Part shown: positions 9,010-20,319 of the stretch, one piece after another
Position numbering within the stretch: position 1 is the first letter of the stretch
Layout of the letters: the number at the start of each line of letters is the position of its first letter
Assembly: GCF_000764305.2 (NCBI RefSeq)
Contig: NW_025931444.1
Location: 62,001-126,000, forward strand
DNA length: 64,000 nt
Origin: Hyalella azteca
Taxonomy: Eukaryota; Arthropoda; Malacostraca; Amphipoda; Hyalellidae
Reading direction: 5' to 3'
Notes under the pieces: generated by a model
Database searches by the model: none
What the model was told of the DNA's origin: nothing
What the model saw: only the letters and a program-made list of their open reading frames with translations
Position numbers and translations under genes: made by a program

Positions 9010-11320
9010 GGTTAGTTTCCAATCTCTCTTCCAAACAATTTAATTTTGATGGCCACTTGTATGATTCTTACGCATGATCGATTCACTTTCTTATTAGCGA
9101 GTGGAATTTTGATTTTAACCTGCTACAGAACTGCATCTTGTTGAAATATCTTGTGACTTGTTAATACGGTGATGATTCGCTTTTACTGAAGACTAGTTCA
9201 AATCGCTCAAAAATATTGGTTTATCTCGAGAACTAATCTTGTATGCCCCAAGATTTGCAATATCAACTAACGCAATATTGCTAGAATCTGCACTTTTTGC
9301 AGCATAAATAATCAATCAAATCTCAAGCATTTCGTTTGCGAGAAGCGGGATTCGTGATTAAGTCAATATTTATTGATTTTGAATCGATTTAATTTCAGAA
9401 ACTTGTAACAAAATCGCTTATCCATTGATTCTTTCTAGTTGTTCATCAATAATTCCCCTTGGATGTTGTACATCTTTCGAATGTTCGAGTCTTGGGGTAG
9501 CAAATATTCTGTATTTTTGGTATGTAAATATTGATTGTTTGAGATTCGGCTCTGCTGGATGGGTTGAAGAAAGACTACCTCTGTTCTGTGAATTGTCTCC
9601 AGAGGCTAGTTAATGGAAACATACTTGTTTGAAGCTACAAGTTGGATTGTTCCAGCTTCATAAACGCAGTACATTCGAGTTGTATTTTTGGTGCTTTCAG
9701 TTTTTTTTATACTTCAACAAGTTGAGCGAGTATGAAGTAGTAATTCAACGAAATGTCACCCGATGTAAACTTCAACGTTTGGGCTTATGACAAATTGAAT
9801 TAAAGGAGGCTACTTTGAATAGATCTTTCATGAATTTTAATCATTTGACTGATGACTCTTATCATCATTCGTTAACTTCACAATACGTCGTTCATGTATT
9901 ATCTCATAACCGTGTAAAAAGTTCTGTTACTAACTTTGAATAATATTCTCGTATGTAAGTTCCTATTGTAGCTTAAGCATCCAATTTTTTTTAGCTTAGA
10001 CTGTTGACTAAATTCTATTAGTCTTCTGTGGCGTTACCGGGTCTTGGTTAGATGGTGTTGAGCCGGAGTGCAGTGGCGAGCCGCAAATTAGTGTCCGAAT
10101 ATAAGGATAGGTTGTTTTTCTTATGCCTGAAGCAGCTGCTTACCATCGGCTTCTGGGCTTGGGTTTCATTTGAATGCTTCATTTTTTTAGAGAAGTCTAC
10201 AACGTGTCGGAAGAGTATCCGTTGTATTAATTGATTTGTGACGAGTCATACGTTTCACGAATACGACCCTCTCAATGAAATTTTCTCAACAAGTATTTTA
10301 TCAACCCAGTGTTTCAGTTCTATTGCCTGTAGCTGGCTGCGATGTTGAATTTTAGAGTTTCATATATTTCTGGTGTACATGAATAAAGATGTTAACTTTT
10401 GTTAAGTTTTTTTCGTAACTTGTCCATAAAAAAAGTCTTCAAATTTGATATTTTGGTACCTTTTTATTACAAAGGTGAGTGTACTTAAATGTAAAGGTCG
10501 TCCGTCCCGTTGGATGAACGGATTGCACGTGTTCGTGGTGCTTTTTTGTGCCGTAAACAAAGATTAGCATTATATACTCAACTGAAAGTTTAATAACTCG
10601 TTGGGGAAAAAAAATATTTGGGCATTTTAATTTATCAAGCCGTTTAAAAATGTGAACATATGAATTTGACTTAAGACATCTTCCTACATCTCTGTAATTG
10701 ATTGAATTGAATGCGGTTCTCGAAAGACAAAAGCCAAAATGACCCAGAATTAGGTACGATGGTCAATTCAATTTCCTGGTGTAGATACTTCAGTTGACTA
10801 GTAGCAATTGAAAATTAGTCATGTCACTTGTAAGCAATACGTTAAAGCTATGATCCGACAAGCAATTTAAATTCTTAATGAGTATCAATATTATTGCGTC
10901 TGGCTGCTTTTCAAATGTATTTGTTATCCCAAAGCTATGCAGCAACTCAGTGGACGCTGTGCAACTCTATGGAAGCTGTGCAGCAACATATTAGAAAAGC
11001 ATTCTTTTCAGGTTAGGCAACATGCATTTCGAATAGCAAGCCGCCCGTTTCAATTAGTACATTCACATGTCCGCGAAATGCTCAATATTCATACGCACGT
11101 CTCGTTTCTGTGCCTAAAATTGAATGCGTAAGTCTTCAAAAAAAAAAAAAAAAAATGGCATTATGTACTCTTACTGTGAACGCACATCATCAATCGGTAA
11201 TAATCCTATTTCTCAAGCGTTTAATCGCAACTACTCGTTGAAATTGACTTAACTATCCGACAACGATTATTAACAAACAAAAATTATAAGGTTGAATGAA
11301 TCGGAGGTGACAAACAAAAT
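9010..11320 (+). other. feo 3' UTR and intergenic DNA between convergent genes
   Basis: AT-rich, with no supported ORF. Apart from the AATAAA at 10382 the only simple feature is a poly-A run at about 11138-11155. Short ORFs at 9425-9613, 10052-10234 and 10937-11131 have no family resemblance. Confidence 0.55.
10382..10387 (+). terminator. Candidate poly(A) signal for feo isoform B
   Basis: AATAAA lies 1.37 kb after the exon B stop and is followed within 10-40 bp by a T/GT-rich stretch, as at many animal poly(A) sites. Confidence 0.4.
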
Positions 11321-11323
11321 ACT

Positions 11324-11329
11324 TTTATT
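11324..11329 (-). terminator. Distal candidate poly(A) signal for brat
   Basis: This is the farthest minus-strand AATAAA considered before reaching the 3' end of the convergent feo gene. It would give a 3' UTR of about 5.9 kb. Confidence 0.2.
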
Positions 11330-14300
11330 GAAATATCGAAAAAAAAGCCATAACAGCATCAACAAAACACCATGGAAGGCAATAAAATTCCAACATTCCC
11401 AGAACCTCAAATTTTCCTCAATATTGCTCAACTGTTTCTACAATTCAACTATTGTTGAACTGGTTCTCGGTAGACCCGTGTCGAATTTGTCTTCGAACCA
11501 ATAAGGCATCAACCAAGGCTTATGCCTAACAATGAGGAACGACAACGAACTTTATCAGTTAAGTAGCACAAATTCCCAGTAGGATGGATCACGAAGAGGC
11601 ACAACTTAATTCTTTTGAGTATGATCTTAAAATTAAACTAATCACAGTAAACTAAGAACAGTGGCTAAAAAGCGCTATAAATACGATGAATAAATACAAA
11701 CTTAGCATAAGCTGTACACAGAGACAGATCTATCATCCACACGCCAACTTTTGACCAAGTCAAAATTCTAGCTCAAAAGTGCGGTCAAGTTCTCTGTCCA
11801 AATTCTGTGCTAGAGTGTTGCAAAAACTGAATATCCCTCTGTCTCAAAAAACAATGCTGAGAAATGAAAAATCAAAGTTTAGTTTAGAACAGCTTCAGCA
11901 GTCTTATTCGATGTACGAATAGGGGGCATATTAGTGCAAAGAGAAACCGTGCAAAAATCTGAAAAGGAATGCTAGTAATCAAGTTCAGAAGTTGACTAAG
12001 CTTAATGAGTAAATACCTTCCATATTGACAAATCAAATAAATAAACTGCAACAAAACAAGCCATGAAAGCAGGCACAGACTAGGACATGTTACCCTACAA
12101 GGTAAGGAAGTCAAACGAAGACGCGAAAGAAATCAACTGTCCCGTACTAGGTCTGAATCAACGACCAGTTTAAATGATGCATGCAAAGGCTCATTTTGGC
12201 CTGGTTGCCAGAGGATGGCGTTAAATAAGCGGGACTGTACATTTCTTGCGCTTCTTTGAACGAGAGCAGCGCCGCTGGTGCGCCACGCTCGAGAGATTGG
12301 TTCTAGCAAGCTAATGGCTGCTCCCAGGGTGCTGGTAACATAGTTAACTGGCGTAACGGAGCGCTCAGTGTTACTTGGCTAAGTCAACAAGTTTGTGAAA
12401 AACTAGATAAGAATTTGAAAAAGTCAGTTTATCAAAATAAAACTCATTACATCTCTAAACAACTGACATAGCTTGATCCACATCGACACGTTTGGTAATA
12501 CAGTAACGCTGGAACAACCAATAAACAGTAGGGATAACTACCACAATTAGCCTAACAGGTAAGTTTAGCAGTCCAGGGTTTCTTAGGCCTAAGTAACATC
12601 ATTACAAACATACACGAGTAGATATTGGGTTCCGAGCTAACAATTCACCGTATTTGACCTCCCCGTGCATCCTCTGCCCACAGTCAGAAGTGCACGCGAT
12701 CCTCAACCCCTTGATGGAAGTAGCACACCGAGAAAGAGCGCAAGAAGGAGCCCTCGTCAAGTTCTTAACACTGAGCGAGGGTTAAGCAGAGAACCGCGGG
12801 ACATCTACAACAGACCACGCACCGGGTTCAAGCTCTAGCATTCTGTAGCCGAAGAAAATTTTTTCGAACTCTAGGGTTTTAGTTGTAAGCAACGGAGTTG
12901 CTACAGAGGATCAAGAGCGATCACCGCGGTACGGGCAGCGAGCAATGCTAACTACAGAAGTTGTCAAACTACAACAAACTACCGGTCTAACAATGCAAAA
13001 CTGTAACAATTGTGGAATGTTCTGTCGCACCAGTGACTCGGTTCGGATCTCACTGCTAGACTAAAATGACACTCCATTCAAGTCACAGACGAGGTGAAGC
13101 TCTTCCGTAATAAGAGTAAATAAGCTCAACCCAACACAGACTTTTACCAAATTAACAGATGGGACAGAGCCCATTGGACGAGCGATCCTAATACTGGTGT
13201 CTTTGAGAGGATGAAAACAAAATGCACCACGGTATGTCGGTATAATTTTTGTGGCCACATCTTACAGCCACGCCGCAGAGAAGGCCTTTGAATTTCATCA
13301 GCAAGCATGCCATTAACTGTTATCAGTCAGGACATAAAAACGTGGAAAAATAGACTTTCGAGTGCCTGCTCGCTTCAGACTCTTCGTCATTGACATGGCT
13401 GTGTTAAGAGCTATAGGCAAACTAACACGAGAGAACAAACTTTCCAAGAACCACAACAACTGGAATGTGCTCTAGTATACAACAGAGTGATTGCAACACA
13501 ATGGCACGACTGACCCAAATTTGATCAAATATTTGGAACAGAAGATCTACCAGTGCAATGGGCTCTCTCGCATCTATCAAGCCTAGGGCAACTACATCAA
13601 AGAACTATATTAACATGGAAAAGCACACTTCGTATTGTTATAGAGCCAATTCTAATCTAGCCAAATACATCCTAAGTTATGAGCTAGAGTACAAAAAAGC
13701 TTAGTTCAAATTTCATAAGTATTAGAAGTTCGATCGGCGAGTGCGCAACACCTTGCACCATCTTACGCTCACGTAACTCTTCAAATTTATTCATCAAGAA
13801 AATTTTCAACAATCCACAGCACTCAAAATAACAATAGCAGATCTGCACAAGTGCAGTTTGGGCAAGTATCTTTTACCAATAAATCCTTTAAAAGATGCTT
13901 AAAATGCTCCTCACAGAGCAATAACAAGGAATTGAGCTCATGATTAGCATCTTTTAGCTTCACTGAAAATTTGTGAAATTTTTTAGTTGCAGCTTGGAAG
14001 GAAGATCAGGTACAATGATGTCAGTATGTTCATTAGAACAAAACCGACTACAAAGACCTTTTCTGACTCGCTAATAACTATTTCAAACATCAACATTCAA
14101 CAAGTAGCGAAATTCAACTACACCAAAAAAACGCGATGGCCTCTAACGTGTTCTATGAGAGGACATCAACAACAGTAACACAAGTTACAACCCCACATTG
14201 TAAAGTCTATTAATGTGGTTATTTTCCAATGAACACCAAGTCCTCGATTGAAATCTTCTCAAGTAGAGGCTCAGCGGACTTTACTATGGGCACCCTTAAA

Positions 14301-16020
14301 CCTAGGCCTGGACGTAGAATGCAACGTTTAAGGCATGTTCCTACACAGTGATATGAAAGGTCACAGTTGGTTAAAAGTAAGCTAGTGGGAAGATTTTCTC
14401 GGCACAATTCCAGGAAAAGTAACGAAAAATTTCTAATTTAGTTTCATCCGGAACATGTGCCCAGCGTTTGGCAGTAATTAAAAAAAATGACAAAGTTCGC
14501 TACTCCCGGATCTGGGGGATTTTGTGTGAAAATAATGAAAGTAACTTTCTCTGTGTAAAACAACGACCTTCGTTGCGACTAAATTCAAATAAATTTGAGA
14601 AACGATTCACGAACGAGTATCTAAATACTAGAGAATAGTTACTCAACAAGCAACAGGACTAAAAAAAATGCTCAAACACGAAATTGTTCTCAACAAAACA
14701 GTGAACGGACTTCAAAGATATTACAAAGCCCTAGACATGTACAGAAAGATGCAGTAATTAATTCAATAAAAATCATTCACGATTTAAGACATTGAAAATT
14801 ATAATTTGCTGAAAAACTCCACATAAAACGGCTCACAGAAAGCTAGATCTAGCAGAACTAAAAACGGTTTAAGTTTGCATCTAGTCCTGGACTCTAATTT
14901 ATTTACGTACCAATAGTTAACTAAAGGAAGCTGAAGAAGTTCAGGGATATTGTGCCGAGGCAAAACTCATGAGCTACGAAACTTATTTGCTCACTTCCAA
15001 AAATAAGCAATAGGGAAAATGGAGAAACCTTAAAATTACGCAGCGAAATTACGTGGTTAGCGTGACGCACATAAACCAGTGCACCGAAGTTCATGACAAG
15101 CTTCTCAATTGTGTTTCACAGCTGAATTCCACAGGAACTAGTTAGTGCTAAGACTTTCAATGGAGTCTAGAAAAAATCGCTTTTTGGCCCCCAATCATTT
15201 ATAATTATTTGGGAAAATCTACAGCTCTGATCAGCATTTGATTGTCTACGAACGCCGTCTACCGACATTCTAAGAGCTCATGTCACTACAAATGACAAGG
15301 CTTTTAAAACCTTCGTAACTGAGGATGTTGGTTCTCAGTAACCATGCTTAGGCCGACTAAGATTAGCGCACTAAAACTAAAACTCTCCTGGAATATCAAC
15401 TACGGTAACAGCTCTAACATTTCAAAACAAGATATAAAAAATAAAATTGAAATAAAACTAAACAGTTTTTACAAAATTACACATACAGAGGCTATGCTGA
15501 GTGATAACGTAGGCTCCAACATCTAAAAGTCTATCAGCGTCGCCCCTTTGTTCGATCAAGCCAAAGGCCAAGACTTAGGAATAATGGGCAGCAATACGAC
15601 ATCCAAGGCGTAGGTTAACAGCTTATTCTTTTCTTACAATGATGAAAGCAAGCGGCGAGGTAACAGAAATAAATTAGGGACGAATAAATACACAGCAAAA
15701 ACTTGAACAAAACACAAGTAAACAGAAAAGGCAAACAGTTAAGTGTAACAGGGAGATACCGTAACGCAGACAACAAAAATTGCAATGAGCTCTAAACAGA
15801 AAACAGTGGTCTAAACTTGAGGGGATGGGAGGGTATATTATGAATCACCGGTGAAAACTCAAAGTTCTACAATCCTTTCTACAATGCAGGCACAATCACT
15901 GAAGAAATTTAACCAACGGGCATTCAACGCAATTCTAATCAGGATTATGGGGGGAATTAAAGTATAATTGGAAGGTAATCCTGTGACCGCACGAGTCAAT
16001 CAACGTTCGATGAATAACAT

Positions 16021-16038
16021 TTTATTTCCTTATTTATT
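16021..16038 (-). terminator. Paired candidate poly(A) signals for brat
   Basis: Two minus-strand AATAAA hexamers (16033-16038 and 16021-16026) lie 12 bp apart, about 1.15 kb past the stop codon. They are the first such signals after the stop and so the best proximal poly(A) candidates. Confidence 0.35.
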
Positions 16039-17184
16039 TGTTTTCGTGAAGACAACAGACAAATCAACGGTGACTAGGCTCAGGTTTAAGATAAGTGTTA
16101 AGTGCCTATAGTATACCATTGCAATTGAGTTAGTCAGCACATCAATAAAAAATAGACTACACGCCAGCAAGAGCTAAACCTACGAATAAGCCGTCATATC
16201 AAAACTATTTCTCTAACAGACGGCCTACAAAACCGGGATTAACAATTGGATCGTGAGAAAATATTTCCCCGAGATGTCCTCTCAATTCCGAGTGACTCGT
16301 TTCATTCCCTCTTCCCTTCAAGACTTTTTGTGGAATGTTATTAATATTCGAGGTTACACGAAAGTCTTTCATATTCCATCATTTGAAAAATCCTTCCAGT
16401 AAATCACGTAGCTACAACGAATGCAGTAACAAGGCTTAACGCCCCACTGTTTCTGAAAACCAATAAGCGATATGAAGACCAGAGCGAATAGAAACGAGTC
16501 GATAGGTAAACAGGATGGTTGGGAACCACAAACGTCAAGTTAACACGATGGTAACAGTTGAAATTTTGGAAAACAAAAACAAAAACACAACAACCCTCAG
16601 GCCAAATCAGGAATGAGGAAACAGAACAGAAATAAAGAACCTTTCAGAGATCAACTTAATATGAAGCAACCAAAGAAACTAAAAATCACACCCTCGAGAA
16701 AATCTAGCGTAATTTTCAGAACAGAATAATAACTAAAATCGGGCAGAAAATAGAGAGCAAAATACCATACCACTTGGCCAATTGAGCAACGTGTAGTTAA
16801 ACGAATCGATATTGTCGCTTGCACACCGAGACTAGCGCGGAAGCGTGAAGAACACGCAAGGTGACCGCGACGTGCTCAAAGTTTTACATTTCTGATAAGC
16901 AGCAACGTTCATTACAACTCCTAACACCTTTCACTGCAGCCAATGCCACGCAGGGGAACCCTACGTAATGCTCTCAAGACGAGAAAACTATAAATCGCGT
17001 TCAGATTGACTGCTTACAACTCTCATTTAAGGTCAGAACTCCAAGTCCACACGCGTTTCTCCAATTCATTATCTGAAAAATCACACTTCCTTCTAAAGCA
17101 ATCCCCTCACCTTATTTTCCAAGTGGGGAAGTTCAGAAAGTTAGTGAATCACCAAGACTATCAACAGCTGTTTCCAAGGTGTGT

Positions 17185-17478
17185 TTACAGATGAGGAGGT
17201 ACCTGCAGATACCTGTAAACGTAGAGGCGGTAGTCCTTTGAAGCCAAAACCACTGAGCCATCGTCCATGAGAGCAACGTCAAAGCACTGAGCGTGTTTGA
17301 CTTTCGACTCGTAGGCGGATACCAGGGTACCGTCCTGAGTGAACAGGGTCAAGTTGAAGTTGTTGTGGTTGTCAGCAATCAGCACTTCTCCCTGAGTGGT
17401 CAAACCCACGCCTATTGGATAGTTGGTGATGCCCTCACCGCCGATCTGCCTCAGATACTGCCCGTCGTAGTTGAACAC
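17185..17478 (-). CDS. brat: brat last coding exon (end of NHL propeller)
   Basis: It begins after the acceptor TGTATTTGCAG and encodes VFNYDGQYLRQIGGEG... to the stop TAA at 17187-17185, 97 residues. It closes the six-bladed NHL propeller and ends YRLYVYRYLQVPPHL, close to the fly C-terminus. The open frame continues upstream to 17544 only by chance. Confidence 0.95.
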   Translation of the reverse strand: MFNYDGQYLRQIGGEGITNYPIGVGLTTQGEVLIADNHNNFNLTLFTQDGTLVSAYESKVKHAQCFDVALMDDGSVVLASKDYRLYVYRYLQVPPHL

Positions 17479-20298
17479 CTGCAAATACATTAGATAAGAA
17501 AATCTTTCAGATGGCGACCTAAAATTAAACTTCAAGGGAGACAATTGATGGAAGTACGTTCAGATAAAAGATAATGTTCTAAAACACGATAAAAAAATAC
17601 GAACTTCCATCATTACTTGACCAATACAAAATAACTACTTCACATTTATAACTGAAGAGGATTCACTCGTCAATAAATTCAAAAATTCAAACTGCGTATG
17701 AAATACTTGCCTTCACACAGTGCGCCCTATTGTCAGATATGAAGATCTCTTGTTTATCGTTGACAACGCAGCCGTTGGGGAACTCAAGGTGGTTGGGGCA
17801 GTTGAACTGATGAAGGACTGTGCCATATTGGTCGAAGATAATGACGCGCATAACTTTGCACTCTACAACAATGATTCGACCGCGGCTATCAACAGTCACA
17901 CCTCGCGGGTAGCACAGAGTGCTCGCGCCAAACTTCCGAACGAACTGACCATATTGGTTGTAGATCTGAATTTGATGTGTGGGCGAGCGTTCGGTGACGA
18001 TGATGTCTCCACTTGTTCTCACCACAGCTACTCTGTTAGGGTACAAAAGCTGACCGTCTCTTTTGCCGCACTCTCCAAACTGGAATTTGAAGCGGCCTTC
18101 CTTGTCGAAGATTTGGATGCGGTGATTGTTTGTGTCAGCCACGATGATATCATTTTGGGCATTGACAGCTACACCGCTCGGTTCCGTAAATTGTCCTTCC
18201 AAGACTCCAAACTCGCCGAATTTGCAGTGGTATATCATTTTCTGGCGCTTAATTTGAGACCTTGGTGGGAACTGGTTCAAAGAAGAGCTGAACTTTACAT
18301 CTGCCGACGACACGTCGGCACCTGGAACCAAGCTCATTACATCGTGGTTGTAAACTAAACCATCACCAGGACTCCACTTTTCGTAACCAGCAGTTGAGTT
18401 CAAGTTCAGGTCTCCTAAGCTGGCAGCCGAGTTAGCTGAATATCCAGAATGCATCGGACCGTAACGCTTGAAATAATTCAGCTGCGAGTTTGCAAGCGCC
18501 CTTTCTAACACGTTGCTAGAAACTGAACCCCCATTTACAGTCGAGTTGAGAGCAGCCAAAGTGCTGGCCAAAGATGAACTGCCGAGGCTATTGCCGTGGA
18601 AGTTACCGTGGTTGGAGTGGTTCTGTTGCTGCATCTGAAGGTTTCCAAGCTGGGAAGCTAGTGAGGACAGCTGTTGCTGATGAGCAGTGCTTGAAAAATT
18701 TCCAACGCCATTCGACAGTGCAAGCCCATTCAACGAGTTCAACGTGTTGTTGAAGTTGTTTAACGAAGATACAGACGAATTTGGCCTTGCAATAGGACCC
18801 ATTTTCGAAGGCCCTTGTAGGTCAGCTGATGACCTGATGTACCCGAAGCTGTTGCGAATAGACTGTTGCAAGGCAGCATAGTTGGTGACAAACTCGAGCT
18901 CGCTCGCACCTTCCAGTCCAACATCCAAGTTCATGGAGACTTGTTCCATGAGGCGGGCTTCTATCAATCTACGATGCATCAATAGCTCTGTTGGGCTAGC
19001 ATATTTCTTCAGTTTTTCGACGAAGTCACATGCAGTCCAGATGGCATCGACGCTGTCTTGCGCCTTCCGAGCAGCAGTAGCCAGAGATTGCTGTTTGTTG
19101 TTGTAGTAGTTATCGAGCTCCAAGAACATTTCATTGCGACGTTCAGTAACAGCCGCTACGTGTTGGTTGTAACTGCTTGTGATGTCGCCACGAGCCTTCT
19201 CGTACTGCGTCATCATACGGCAGCTGGAATTCTCGATACTTTTAATGCACACTCTGAGATCTTGAGCTTTGGCTCTGGAAGCTTCAAGACATTTGTTGAA
19301 AGAATCCATGTGCGAAGCAACAGCGTCGGCTAGGCTCATGTGTTGGTGCTGAGGCTGTGGATGCTCCATAATGGCGCAATCAGCACAGATGGGAACGCGG
19401 CACGGAACACAAACTAGCCGTACGGCTTCTGCTGGATGACGAATGCAGGCAACGGCTCTGTCTTCCCGTGCACCATTTTCGATGCCCACCACGGTGTGGT
19501 TGAGCATTCCGTGCATGTAGTCGTGTGAGGTCAAGCAGTTCGAACACAGGCACTGAGAGCAATTAATGCACTTTGATGTAGCCACATCTCTTTTGCAGAC
19601 GGTGCAGCCCTGGTGATCGTCCGAGGACGAGTTTTCGAGTAAGCGTTGGATGGCGTAGTCCGGCATCAAGGCTATAGGAGGAACCTCAGTTGTATTGTGA
19701 CACGTTGGGCAGGTTATTTTTTCACCGTCGTAGATCTTGTCAAGGCACTGCATGCACACGGCGTGTAGACAGTGCAGGACTCGCGGCGAGTTGAAAGTGT
19801 CGCTGCACACGGGGCAAGTTGTAGCAATCACACCAGCCGGACCAGCAACCGAACCTGAGTGAAATAAGCATGTCATCAGTTTGATTACTGCAAAGCAAGA
19901 AAAAATATCCATCTTCATTGCTTAACGGTTACGTTTTTTTTTCTTGCATCACACAAATGCGAGTACCGGTACTGATAATTTTGCGACATGAAGGGAGCGA
20001 AAAAATTGCCAAGAACGAAGCTTGGAGCTTAATGTCAAACAAATGAACAATCGTTAAACTTTCGGTTAAGCTCGTACACTGAAAATATTCGAACCCTTGT
20101 CCTCAAAACGTTAAACCTTGTCGTTGAACCCTTGTTCTTCACACGTAATTTTAATTCCCATAATCTCTGAATGAACTTACTGGTAGTGGACACGGGGGGC
20201 GAGTTCTCCAAGGAGCGCGTGGGGTCAGAGTCTATGAGTGAGCCGATCGGAGTGCCGGCCAGGGACTCCAGCGATGGTGTCGGGCTGCCCGAAGACAT
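17185..20298 (-). CDS. brat: Brain tumor (Brat), TRIM-NHL post-transcriptional repressor
   Basis: Brat binds target mRNAs through its NHL beta-propeller and represses translation; in Drosophila it acts with Pumilio and Nanos and limits neuroblast self-renewal. The three coding exons, 20298-20181, 19854-17711 and 17478-17185, give about 851 residues. Domains in order: N-terminal SPTPSLES segment like fly Brat; canonical C3HC4 RING (C53, C56, C68, H70, C73, C76, C88, C91); B-box 1 (from C123); B-box 2 (C176, H179, C188, C191, C196, C199, H204); coiled coil about 215-335; Ser/Asn/Gln-rich linker about 360-575; NHL repeats about 578-851. The NHL part is nearly identical to fly Brat (for example FGEFGVLEGQFTEPSG, ESKVKHAQCFDVALMDDGS). 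It is shorter than fly Brat (about 1,037 residues). The RING is notable because Drosophila Brat is described as lacking one. No in-frame stop separates the first ATG from its acceptor, so an earlier start in an upstream exon is possible. Confidence 0.96.
17479..17710 (-). other. brat last intron, GC-AG type
   Basis: A 232-bp intron with donor AAG|GCAAGT (GC at 17710-17709) and acceptor TTGCAG ending at 17479. The positions are fixed by exact continuity of the conserved NHL protein sequence. The donor matches the usual consensus of the minor GC-AG class. Confidence 0.93.
17711..19854 (-). CDS. brat: brat large central exon (RING, B-boxes, coiled coil, most of NHL)
   Basis: A single 2,144-bp exon begins after a TTTCACTCAG acceptor (phase 1, giving Ser at residue 40) and ends at AHCVK, residue 754. 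The donor following AAG is GCAAGT, not GTAAGT. Joining here to the exon at 17478 restores AHCVK-VFNYDGQYL, which matches fly Brat exactly in frame. The open frame also continues upstream of the acceptor to an ATG at 19918, but that stretch is intronic. Confidence 0.95.
19855..20180 (-). other. brat intron between first and central coding exons
   Basis: A 326-bp GT-AG intron with donor GTAAGT at 20180 and acceptor AG at 19856-19855. Phase 1. No other feature seen. Confidence 0.85.
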
Positions 20299-20319
20299 TG
20301 TGCTTCCACTGATCCGCCT
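20181..20319 (-). CDS. brat: brat first coding exon
   Basis: On the minus strand the exon runs from an acceptor (ATTTTTTTATTTCAG, ending at 20320) to a perfect donor GTAAGT (20180-20175). The ATG is at 20298-20296, giving 39 codons plus one base (phase 1). The peptide starts MSSGSPTPSLESLAG and is rich in Ser, Pro and Thr, like the fly Brat N-terminus. The acceptor shows that at least one more exon lies upstream. Confidence 0.82.

Larger units (their letters stand above)
11320..17184 (-). other. Probable brat 3' UTR and intergenic DNA
   Basis: Nearly 6 kb after the brat stop with no supported gene. On the minus strand AATAAA occurs at 16033-16038, 16021-16026, 14898-14903, 13786-13791 and 11324-11329, so the 3' UTR could be about 1.15 kb or up to 5.9 kb. 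I could not see which site is used. Short ORFs here (for example 13061-13258 and 14219-14407) look random. Confidence 0.5.

Noticed and set aside
17720..18358. 212-codon plus-strand ORF
   Set aside because: Lies entirely antisense to the conserved brat NHL/linker coding sequence; a shadow frame.
18687..19333. Plus-strand ORFs of 64-91 codons
   Set aside because: Antisense shadows of the brat central exon.
19855..19918. Alternative Brat start MKMDIFSCF... with a hydrophobic, signal-like N-terminus
   Set aside because: It lies upstream of a good acceptor whose phase matches the first coding exon, and the MSSGSPTPSLES exon fits fly Brat. A secreted or membrane start makes no sense before a RING.
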